A stretch of DNA of 64,000 nucleotides from Anniella stebbinsi (taxonomy: Eukaryota; Chordata; Lepidosauria; Squamata; Anniellidae), in NCBI GenBank assembly GCA_029215795.1, contig JARDYH010000003.1, positions 176,402,382 to 176,466,381 on the forward strand, written 5' to 3'. A program made the translations under genes and the position numbers. Below are positions 40,901 to 52,900 of the stretch, piece after piece. Under the pieces are notes generated by a model. That model did no database searches and was not told the DNA's origin. It saw nothing but the letters and a program-made list of their open reading frames with translations. How positions within the stretch are numbered: position 1 is the first letter of the stretch; each line of letters begins with the position of its first letter.

Positions 40901-43900
40901 GTAGGGGTATAGAAGATGAATTCGATGGATTTGGAGCTTCATCTCAGTGTATACTTTCCCCTAAAGAAGCTTCAGACGTTGAGATAAAAACACACCAGGT
41001 AAAGCAGACCGAATAGGCAGAGCAGAATACTAGAAGAGATTAACTTTATTGGTTAAAAGTACAGAAAATGTATGTTCTGTGATATATTAGAAGAAATCTA
41101 TGTCTTGTTAGATTCATTGTTATTTGAATTTCCATAAAGAGGTCTACAATGATAACAATCACTATTATTTTATATATATATTTCTCTGCCTTTCCTCCAA
41201 GGGGCTCAGGGCATACTCTTTTTTCAGGTGGTTCATGTAGTTCTTGTAATGGGTGTCAGCTTGAAAGAGCCATTTTCTACTGAGTAACAGTCAAGAGAGA
41301 ATCCCTCTTCTAAGCTGGTGCCTTCCATCTGCAGTATTTATATGTACTTACATTAAAAATAATTAGTATATTCTTAAGTATAGCCTTATTTAATTGGGAT
41401 GTTTATTTAATTGATTAAAAGGTTTTTTAATCAAGCTGATTTGTGGATTAAAGTTTATATACAAGCATACTTGATTGTGTCCCTTACTTTACATTTTTTT
41501 TTGGAAATCTAAAGTGGCCACTATACATTGTGAAGTAACTGGACTGCTGAATGGTAAAGACAGCTACAGTATGCAAACTATTTTCTGCTTTTTGATCCTA
41601 GCTACAAAAACTATTGGAAAGTCTAGAAATACACATGATCCATGATGTACAAAATAAAATTAACAAAGAGATAACACTAGTTATATCTGAAAAAACAAGA
41701 GAAGAGAGGAACCTCCCTACAGGTAACAATTGAACATGTTTACTATCTAGGAATGCTTCTGGATGGCAGGCTCCAGGCGCCACCACTCAGCAAGCATTGT
41801 GCAGCAATTCCGACTTTCTTTTCCTTAATGGAAGAGAAAGGCGGAGGAAATGGTGGGAAGACACAGGAGGGTTACGAGTAGAAGACGTCATCTGAACCCC
41901 GTAATATTCTGTGAATGAGGCAGGGAGGTCGTGCCATAAAAGCCTAGTTTGAAAGCACTCTAGGTCATATCTTCTATTTTGAGTTCTGTTTTGAAAAGAG
42001 GGAGTGAGGGGCATGAAATATGACACACAGTGAGTATCTGAGAGCCAGTGCATACTTTACAGTCAGTGGGCATCTTTAAGGGGAAACCGCATTGCTTACC
42101 TGGGGAGTTTGGCGCGATTGTTATGGGCTGCATTACATGGAGATGGTCAACAATGTGGTTTGAACTGAATACCCCTTCATTCACTTCCATTGAGACAATA
42201 CCACCAAATGGTGGAAGAACCCACTTTCCCTGGCTATTACCACTTTAAAAGTAGTTCTTTTTATGGCAGAATTTCTAAAGGATACCACGGGAGACATCCT
42301 GGTTCTTCACAATGTCATGTAAATGACCTGCACATTTCTGTGATTGGTCAATCATGAGCAATAAATTACTCATGTAAAAAAGCTCAATATATCAAGACCA
42401 CGTAAAATAATTCCATATATCATCTACCTGGGTGGGGAGCGGAGCCATCTTCAGGCAATTGCTCATGACCCAGATGAGGAGACTTCCCTCACAGCACTGC
42501 CTCCAAACAGGGTGCCACTAAGGAAGTTATCTTTCTTGATTTGTGTGCTAGAGAAGACAGCTTGGTCACCTGGAAAGACCTGACACCTTCCCATCCTCTG
42601 CACCTACCTGCACCCCTCGAAAAGCTTCTCTGGAGGGTAGGGGTGAAATACGACATGGGGGCTGCAGTGAAAGAGGGGAATTATTGAAAATCAGGTGGGG
42701 GTCTGCCCAATGTGGGGCATTTCCCTCCTCCTCCCTGGACCCCACATGGTTCAGAAGGGCCCCCAACTGCCCAGACAGGCAAGTGGCTACAGGGACTAGG
42801 AATGGATAGGAAAATTTCCTTCCAGAAAATCCCTCATTTCTCTTAGGTGCAACCCACAGTCATTTCCATGGAGCATATTACTTTACTCTCTTAGCATTTT
42901 GGTTGTGCTAGCTGCATCCAGTGATATCTTTAGCCCCATACAGTGAAAAGGGACGGGGCAAGTGTTGCTTCTGGGGCAATGCCTTACATTGCCCCCCCTC
43001 AATATTGTGGGAATTATGTACAAGTGAACACTTTAGAGCAGGAATGGACAACCTTCCAATTAAAAAAATGGGGAAGGGCAAAACTCAAGAGATTCGTAGC
43101 TTAAAATAGTGCAGGTGGTGGGAGAGGTTTCTGATGTGTGCCTGCATGATGTCGCAGCCATCATCTCATAGGGTGATATTAGCGCAGCGACCGTCCCCCC
43201 AACAAAACATGTGGAAGAGTTGTGTTTGCTGGAGTAAGAATTGCATTTTCCCAGCAGTTGTGTTTAATTGTTGCAACCCTTCTAGTTTTCATTTTACGTT
43301 TTGTAATGGTAGTCTGTTTCATGTGTGCTATGCATTAAAATCTTGCCCTATGTTGAGAGCCGCCATGGGAAGAAAGTCTTGTACATTGCACTTGGTGATC
43401 AAGTTAGATCCACAACTATCAGTGAATATAACCTTCAGTCCCTGGTGCAATAGGGCCAAACCAGAAGTTATTTTTCTTGTGCAACTGTGCCTGTTTTTTA
43501 ATTTAAATTTAATAAGCATGGGGAAGGAGCATAGAATCATAGAATTGTGAAGTTAGAAGGGACCACAAGGATCATCTAATCCAACCCTTTGCAATGTGCC
43601 AGTTAAAACCAGTTAAACTGTCCATGAGTGGTGGCTGTCCATCCTCTTCTTAAAAACCTCCAGAGATGGAGAACCCACAACCTCCATAGGAAGACTGTTC
43701 CACTGTTGTACAGATCTTGTTGTCAGTGAAGGTGCCTCTACAAGAGAGGTTTAATGCGCTTTGAAGGTTCATTAAAAATTTGACCTCTACAAGAATGGAG
43801 CGCAAATCGGGCATAGAGGCGTGTTATCTCTCCGATAATGCGCATTTTTGAATGCGCGTTAAATCGCGAGTTTTATTTTGCTCCGGCCGTTAAAGCGCAT

Positions 43901-46900
43901 TTTTCCCGTGTGAACAAGCGCTTATGCGCATTAACTTCTTGTAAAGGACTTTTTGGACAACTATTAATGCGTTTCGCCGCCTCCCGTGCAGAGGGATTAG
44001 GAGTAAATGCACGTCTGCGATAATGCGCATAATCGCCGAACCGGGCGCAAAAGCGAATCCTTGTAGAGGGAGCCGAAGTTTGTCCTTGTATTTAATTGGA
44101 TTCTAGGTTGCTGTAACTTATACCCATTATTTTGGGTCCTCATTTCTGTGGCCATGGAAAATAGTTCTTGACCATCTTCCCTGTGGCATCCTTTGTGTAC
44201 CTGAACACTGCTAACATGTCTCCCCTCAGTCTTCTTATCTCCGGGCGTATTATCCCAAGTTCCTTCAGCCTGTCCTCATAGGGCCTGTCTTCAAGTCCCT
44301 GTATCATCTCTGGTCCCCTCTACAAGGATTCACTTTTGCGCCCGGTTAGGCGATTATGCACACTATCACTGAAGTGCATTTACGCCTAATACCTCTGCAC
44401 GAGAGGCGGCGACAAAAGGCGCTTCCCTCCCCTCCCCTTCCCTCCCCACCGCTCCCCAGCCGGCTGGCTGGTAGGCTGTGGGCAGCAGGCGAGCGCTCCT
44501 CCTCCTCCTCCTCCTCGCCTTCCTTTACCCCCTCTTCTTCCTCCTCCTCCTCCTGCCGGGCCCCCCGCCGCGGGTGCTGGGGATCACAAAGAGCCCGCCG
44601 CCGCCGCCATCTGGGAAGCGCCGAGTGCTCACGCCCCATGCAACGCGCGCGGCGGCAAGAGCAGGAAGCACCCCTTTTGCGGGGAAGGAGTCACAGGCGG
44701 GCGGGCGCCCAGAGACGAAGCAGCCGTGGCAGCAATGGGGAGCGGAAAAGGCGGCGGTGGCGGCGGCGCTGGTAGCGGCGTCCCCTCAGAGCGTAGCGGC
44801 AGGACGCGCGAACTGCCTCCTCCTTCTCCGCGTCTCCTTCGGCTGCAGCGTCCCCCTTCCCTCCTTCGCCAACGCTAGCCGCGGCCAGGCAGCCCCCTCC
44901 TTATGCTGCTCCGGCGAGCGGAAGGGACAGCCGGCGGGCGGAGGGTAGTCGCCTGCCTTCCCCACGTGTCTCCGCTTCAGTTCGGCAGCTCGAGCCCGCC
45001 GTGACTCGTGAGGAGCAGCGGCGGCAGCAGCTTTCCGTCAAAATGCGCTTTAATGGACGGAGCAAAATAAAATAGCTATTTAACGCGCATTCGATAATGC
45101 GCACAATCGGGGAGATAACGCGCCTCTACGCCCCATTTGCGCTCCGCTGGTGTAGAGGTAAAAATTTTAATGAGACTTCAAAGAGCATTAAACCTCTCTT
45201 GTAGAGGCAGCCTCTGTCGCCCTCCTCTGAACATTCACAATGCTTAGGGAGGGGAGGGGAGGTTTAACCCTTCTCTCCCAGCCACAGTCCAATGACAATT
45301 GAGGGTGCCTCTACAAGAGAGGTTTAATGCGCTTTGAAGGTTCATTAAAAATTTTACCTTTACAAGAACGGAGCGCAAATCGGGCGTAGAGGCGCGTTAT
45401 CTCCCCGATAATGCGCATTTTCGAATGCGCGTTAAATCGCGAGTTTTATTTTGCTCCGGCCGTTAAAGCGCATTTTCCCCGTGTGAACAAGCGATTATGC
45501 GCATTAACTTCTTGTAAAGCGCTTTTTGGACATCTATTAATGCGTTTCGCCGCCTCTCGCCGCCTCCCGTGCAGAGGGATTAGGAGTAAATGCGCATCTA
45601 CGATAATGCGCATAATCGCACAACCGGGCGCAAAAGCGCATCCTTGTAGAGGGGGCCTGGGTCCTATCTGGTAATTAGTGCCAATGGAACTATTTATTTA
45701 GCTCTAAATTAAATTGGACGGGGATGGGTGGTTGATTTTCGTTGTGTATGAGTATTATATATTTTCAAAAAACGCAGGCATGTAATACAAGTAATGGCTG
45801 GTCCTGTTACCCTGAAGATTGCTGATGAAGGCTGTTTCCCTGTTCTTTCAGAGCTCTGGAGGCATCGTACCATGCAAGAAATCTTCTCTGTCACAAGGCC
45901 AGAAATAGCTGAGTCATTTATACAGAGGCTAATGGAAAATCACAGAGAGATGGATGCGGAGGTATTTGTCAAATCAACCCTGCGTGGTGGAGACTCTCAA
46001 GGGTCATCTTTGGGATTTAGCTTTTCCCATGCCTGATTTCTGACAGCTTTAAGTGGTGGGGATAGGACTTGAGACTTGAACACAGGTGCCCCAGCACCAG
46101 TGAACTGTGGAGGGAGCACCAGAACAAGGACAGGGCTCTCCTCTGCCCCCCCCCCCCCCCCGCTACCCCATGCTGCAGTTTGGCTTTCTTTAAAACACTT
46201 CCATTAGCATTGGTGGAATGCTTTAAAAAATCGAATTGCTGCACATTTTCGAGGAGGAGGTGTTGCCGCTGGGAGGGGCAGGCCAACTCTCCCTTGCCTG
46301 AGTGTTGCAACCCTCTCCCAGTCACCCCTTGCACTGCAATTAGGTTTTTAAAAATAATATGAGGGTACGTTCAGAGGGAGTTGGGCAAGTGTATGTACGT
46401 GTGTGTGTGTATGCATGAAAGAGTGTGGGGATGACATTGCACACTTTTTGAGGGGAAGGCTAACCCCCCTGTGGCCTGTGAGCTCCATCAGACAAGTTTT
46501 TTATTGCACGTTTGTTGCTGGGCACTCACGGATTTTCGTGGGTCCCTCTCATGACGCCATCTGCCTCCCTTCTAACCTTCTTCGCACCACAAAAGTCTGA
46601 CTTATTTTTGAAGATGGGAGTTGCTGCTATCCCCTGCTGTGTGCAGGACAAGCAGCACGATCAAAAACAGCCCACTGAATGGGCCACATGCACATTGTTT
46701 ACTTCCTGTTTCAAAAGAGGAAGCAATGAGGGACAAACGTGCAGGCGGAGAAGCGACAGTAAGCAAATGCCATTTCCCCAGTGTGATGACACTCTGTATC
46801 TCCTGGAAGGTTTCCCAAAGGGGAACATGGCCTCAGGCTGAAACAGCTTCCTCTCACCTGCACTAGAAACAAATAGATTTGCCTCTGTGTCCATCTGGAA

Positions 46901-49900
46901 ACTGACACTTTTATTTTCTGGAACCATTTTCCCCCTCAGATTGCCTTTCGAAAAGACCACTTACAAAAATGCCTCACTGCTCTAGGTTGTGACATCATGG
47001 GCAGAGAACGCAGCAACTTTGAAACCTACTCCATGTTTTATGAAAATATACTCCATCAGCAACATCAGCTCCTCTATCAAAAAGAACAAGTACTTCTCAT
47101 GCTCTTGGTTCAGTGGTGGGAAAGAGGGTCATGTGTTGCATTGATTTCTTTGCTCTGGAAGCTGTTTGCATGTTGCTGTACCAAACAAGTTAAAATATAG
47201 CTGGTGGAGACTTTTAATGGAGAAGTTAGCTGAAAGATGCTTTTTAACTCAATTTCAGGAAATGCACACCATGGAGAACAAGGGAGGAAATGCTGAGCTG
47301 GCTCTTAGTCAGGTTAGTGGCAGTAACTTTACTGCTTTTATTTAGGTAGCCCCAGGAATGGCTTTTGGCATTTGTCTTCAATTGTCACTTTTTGAGAAAC
47401 TGAGTTATGCATGGATTTGTAAATAGTCCTTATTCCATCTTCGCTCCTTTTGATAGGTAGCAGAACTGAGCCATGAGCTGATTATGGAAATAACAGCTCT
47501 GCGAACCAGGCTTGCTGATTTACAAGAAGAAGCTCATATTCACAACAAGAAAATAAGAAAAGAAGTGAAAGAAGAGTATGAAGCATTAGTGCAAAACATG
47601 TTTATGATGTGCCTGCAGCTAAAGGTAGGTACAGAAGACACATGGACATGCAAAATACAGGGAAATGTATTATATCACTCTGTTGCTTATTCATAAATGT
47701 GCTGGACAAGCGGTCACAACTAGAGAAGAGTTTGCTGGGTTTCTCTAGCATTCTCCTTGTCATGTTTCCAAGCCTCCCCCGAGATGTGAGACAATAAAGA
47801 GGTCTGCTGTACAATCCACAAAGCTTTATTCAGTAAATAGACATCTCTTCACACCTGAAGAGAGTGTGAATGCTAAGAGCTATCCTCTTAGCTTAACAAA
47901 GCAAGGCAGTTGCCTATCACCTAAATGGACAGTTTCTCCACAGTGCCAACAGGGGGAGGGTCTTTGAGTTGAAACTGCTGGTGAGTGACTACCCTAACAA
48001 ACCTCTTCCTATCTCTTCTTAACTCTGCCTGCTTGACCTTGCGGTAGACTCTGAGATTTCTCAACTCCGATGTTCCCTCCCCCTCTGACGAAGACTGAGT
48101 TCCTGGGGATGGGAAGGAGGAACTCTGAGCTTGGGGGTCCTGTCTGGTAAACTCCTGGGAAATTCATCCTTGACTCCCAAAGAGTCTTGGAGAATCTCCT
48201 CCCCTGCTTCCTGTCTTGGCTGATGTACTTCTGGTTCTGCTTCTTCTTCAGTCTCCGAGGCCAGTTCAGTCCCCTGAACCCAGTCCCCTCCACTAGGGAG
48301 AATGGGCCTGAACCTGACACTCCTGAGGAAAGGTCCAGCCCTAGAAAGTAGGCACTGTGTGAATAGGACCTGACCAATGTACTTGGAACTCTTGTACTTG
48401 GCAAAAGTATAACCTTGAACTGCATCATACTATCCTGTCCTGTCTCTTCACCATTGCCCTCCCCATCTGCCTGCACACATAATTGCTTTTTTGTTGCACA
48501 CATTTCGTTATTTTCGGTGACTACAAAGAGTGACCAAAGCGGTGGCTGCTACTCTAGTCCACCTGGCAGAACTCGCAATGGCTGATGGGATACCAGCAGG
48601 AGGACCGGGGGGAGAAAGGGGGGGAGATGTGTCAATCAAACACACCATTGACTAATAGTCAACTCGACGCTGGCCTTAATCCACACCACAGTTGATTATA
48701 ATCATGTTGTGCGGGGAGTACCCCTCAAAAAGCAAACGGAGTTGATTATTAACCCACCATTGACTATTGTGTTGTTCGAACACAGCCATTGTTTCAGTAT
48801 TCCACTATTTTGTTGCTGGCAAAATAATGAAGCCCATGTTTATATTTATCAGATTTTATTTATTTAAAAGATTTTAAACCCACTTTCAGGGCAGTTTACA
48901 ATACTCTAAAACACATAAAAATACAATTATGATTTTGACATTTAGAACCTAATTAAGAAGTCCACGACAGCTAAGGGTCCCCACCCCTCTGAATTCAGCA
49001 CAATTTAATCAAATGCAGGCTGGAATAAAACTTTTTTTAAAAAAGCAGCAGTAATATTGCTGCACAACTCCTTGGCTAGGGAATTCCAAAGTTATGGGGC
49101 CACCACTGATAGAGCTCTGTCTGTATCCAGTACCCACCACCCTGAAAGTGCTTGCTGGTGGCCAGAGAGCAGAGCTTCTGACACTGATCTTAATGGGTGG
49201 GCTGGGCGTAGGCAGCCCTTTAGATAATCTAAACTCCAAACCTTGAACTGGACTCAGAAGGGAATAGGCAGCCAATGTAACATTACAGAATAGGTGTAAC
49301 ATGACCCATATGCCTTGTTGGTTCAGTAATATCCTGAGAACATATTAGATAGTATTTGTGATATCACAAGCTTCACCTCCTTGATGGGCATGCCACTTTC
49401 TGTATCTTTAAAGAAATGTTTTGTTAATCTAGCTTTTTAAAAAATAAAAAAATGGTGGGTGGGGGAAGACAGCAATTCCCAGTGAAACTAACCCAGCCAC
49501 CCCATGTCACTGACCTTTTCTTCATTTCCTTTCATTAAATTTTGTTTGATGTCAGTGCACTATCTCCCCCTCCAGAGTGCCAACATAGACACACACAAAG
49601 TAAAAACAAAACATCAATGCCATGTTTGCCTGTCCACTTAGTCAAATTGAGACATCTCCACAGCATGGAGGAATCTGTGTTAATTTAATTTTCTCATACA
49701 GAAGACAAAAAAAAAATGGAATTGATGGAGCATTCTCAAAACATGGGTGACATTCATATAAGAATTTATACTTTTAGAAATCAGGGGATTCTACTTTTTT
49801 TGGTTTTAAATCTGGATTTATTTATTTTTTAGAATGGCACACCTTCATAGATTTTAAATGATACATAAAATGTCTTTTTGTTGTGGCTGCAGGGAAAGGT

Positions 49901-52900
49901 GGATGAATATCGCCTAAGCATGAGCCATCGCATTTTAGAGATAATCAGTGAAGTGAGAAGAGAAGGGGTAGACAAAATGATTGACTTGAAGAAAAAGTTT
50001 GGTTCCACAAAAGATAATGATACACTCGAAGAACATTTGAGTCAGGTAGGTTGATGCGTAGGAAAGGTATTTTAATTTGTTTTCATTTTTCCTAGAAAAG
50101 GAGCAAACATGCACATTTCAAGATAGATCCAACACTGAAAGAACTTGGTAGAGCACATTCTTGATGCTATCATCTAGCTAATTTTTATTTATTTTTTTAT
50201 AAATAATGGCTTGGATTCTAAAAACCATAAATGCAAGAATACTCACAGAAAGAAACGTTCACATCCATTCCTACAACCCCCTGCAAAACATCTCTGGAGG
50301 TTCAGAGTCCTATGCTGAACAGTGTGGGCTGGGAACAGGGGTGGGGAACTTCTCAAAATTGACTATGCTTCTAGATATCCAGGTAGTGTCTCTCACTAGG
50401 ACTATTCCCCCCCCCCCCACTTTGGCTGTTTAAATGCTTAGAAAGCCCCCAGGTGGGTGTGAGGCATCGCGGCATCTATTATACAATGCAGCAGCAATTG
50501 CACACCCATCCCGGGGCTTTCTGCCGAAGCTACAGAGAAAAAAAGTCAGGGACTTACCCCAACTTTTTTCTCCAGAGCAAGGCGAGGACACACAAGATGA
50601 TGTCAAGACAGCCCCTAAGCCTCGCTCCGGAGTAGCAGTGGCATGGCAGAATGAATGGCAATCCATGATTGGTCGCTGTCCACCCAGACAAATTACAGGA
50701 GATGTGACCGGCACCAGAAACCCCATGCTTTCCTTGTGGAATCAAGATTAGCTGCTGCCTCTAGGCAGCAGCGAAAGCATGGGGTTTTGGATCAACGCTG
50801 CCATAAATACAGACCCTGGTTCACCAACTCCATTTTCTCCTGAAAAGGAAAGATCTTATCATAGTCATACCTGCCTTTTTTGACTCTGAGGTAAGGTTGG
50901 CATCCACAAGAAGCAGAGCAAGCTTAGAACTTCTCTCTAGATGCTGCTGCTTAACCACTGCTACTACTTCTAGTTTCATTGCAAAATTAAGATCTCAGCT
51001 CTATGTGAAGTCATTTTCCTTTCCTCCTTGGCTGGCTGGGGAATGCTGGGAGTTGTAGGCCTTTTTTCAGTCTAAACCTGCATAGTGCAATTCTGTGGAA
51101 GTCTACTCAGAAGTAAAGCTTATTGCGTTCAATAGTACTTACTCCCAGGTGAGTGTGTGTAGGATTGCAGCCTTAAATACTTTTCTCACATGGAACGGTG
51201 AGAAAATACCTAAATGCTAATTCTCCAGCTTGTTCTCATAAAGCAGATGTTCTAAAAGATAAATATAGCACAAATGAAGGAAAGAGCTCATATATCAGTC
51301 TTGACCCAGAACTGGAGGAACAAAACCCATCATATATATTCAATCCATGCATCACGATAGGCAAAGCTGTAATGCAAATATAAAATGTTCATAGCCAAGC
51401 ACCGTATGATAAACCAAAGCCACCAAGTAGGTAACTCGGAATACCCACAAAGTGAGTATTTTTATTTCAGTTAAGGGCACAGTATTACTGATGTGCCGTT
51501 TACAGTGTCTTGAGTTTCTGCTAGGTGTTCACATCGTTCCTCACCATTACAGAAGCTGGTGCTTCTTCTTCAAGCTGCATTGTCCAAAAAACGATTGGAG
51601 AGCTGGTGTGCTGCCAGAACCTTACCTTGACAGGAATTATCGGCCGTTTGTTAGCAGGAGCAGTTGCAGGAGTTACGGGATGAAAACAGCCGGTTAGGGG
51701 AATTGGTTTGTAAACTGAAGGCCATGAGCTGCTGGAAAGAAACGGTGCAAAAAGCACGTCTGTCGGCCATGTTGAGAGACGTGGAGAAGGTGAGAGCTCT
51801 GTCTCTGTAATAAGGAAGTTGGAATAAAGTCGTTCTAAATCATGAACATAAAAAAGTTACTTGTTTTGAAAGCCAAGGGGCCAATGGCTTCAGCCACTTA
51901 CACTTGGCTGGCCGAAGCCATACCAGTGAGTGAGTGCATGCATAGTCAATTGCATCCCTATAAATTGGAATATTCCTTTTTAATTCTTAACTGATGGAAA
52001 ATTTGACTTTTTATATAAAAGTCACAGGCCCCTTTTTTATTGATTGATTGATTTAATTTCTGTTTTACATTTCTATACCACTCTTTGGTATAGAAATGAT
52101 CTCTGGGCAGTTCACAAAATACAGCTTAAAATGATAAAATACAATAACATTGGAAAACATAATATAAAAACCATACATTTAAAACAGAATAAATCTGAAG
52201 TAGGAAACAAGATAAAACCCAGCAGCAGTGCAAAGGTCTAAAAAGACTAACACAATTTCTAAAACTGAAGTGCTAAGCTGCCTGGGAAAATGAAAAGGTC
52301 TTTACCCGATGCTGAAAGGACCACAATGTAGGTGCTGGGCAAGCCTTTTTGGGGAGGGCGTTCCACAAACCAGGGTGCCACCCTGAAAAGGCCCTCTCTT
52401 TAGTAGCCACCCACCTCACCTCATTCAGTGGAAGCACACAGAGAAGGGCCTCTGAGGATGATGTTAGGGTCTGGGCATGTATATATGGAGACCAGTCTAT
52501 GAGCTGTCAGGGTTGCATACACCTTGTATACATCACCTCATATGACCCAGGCTAATCAGATATTACTAAATGCCTGAGAGAAACGGGAAGTCTTGACCTG
52601 GTGCTGAAAAGATAACAATGTTGGCACCAGGCGGGTCTCGTCATGGAGATCGTTCCACATTTGGGGGGCCACCACAGAGAAGGCCCTCTCCCTTGTTGCC
52701 GACCTCCGAGCTTCCCTTGGAGTAGGCACTTGGAGGAGGCCCTTAGATGTTGAACGTAGTGTTCGGGTAGGTTCATGTCGGGAAAGGTGTTCCGTTAGGT
52801 AAGGTATGGTAAGGTATGAGATGGATGAGTAGATCCTCCTTTTGTCTTTCTCCTTTGGTGGGTGAAGTGGTCACATGACTATACAGATCTTGATTTATCA

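Larger units (their letters stand above)
43530..45240 (-). mobile_element. CR1 LINE 3' region split by two family A insertions
   Basis: Three pieces are consecutive in CR1: 43530-43730 (catagaatcatagaattgtg, aagggaccacaaggatcatc, atggagaacccacaacctcc), 44078-44311 (cttcagcctgtcctcatagg, ccctgtatcatctct) and 45213-45240 (tgtcgccctcctctgaac). Removing the two insertions with their duplicated triplets restores continuity. Confidence 0.8.

Noticed and set aside
43134..43550. 138-codon + strand frame
   Set aside because: Ends inside a CR1 fragment and has no recognisable domain.
44356..44775. 139-codon S/P/R-rich frame across the GC-rich insert
   Set aside because: Compositional: all six frames are open in such sequence. 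The insert may contain a first exon but this frame is not supported.
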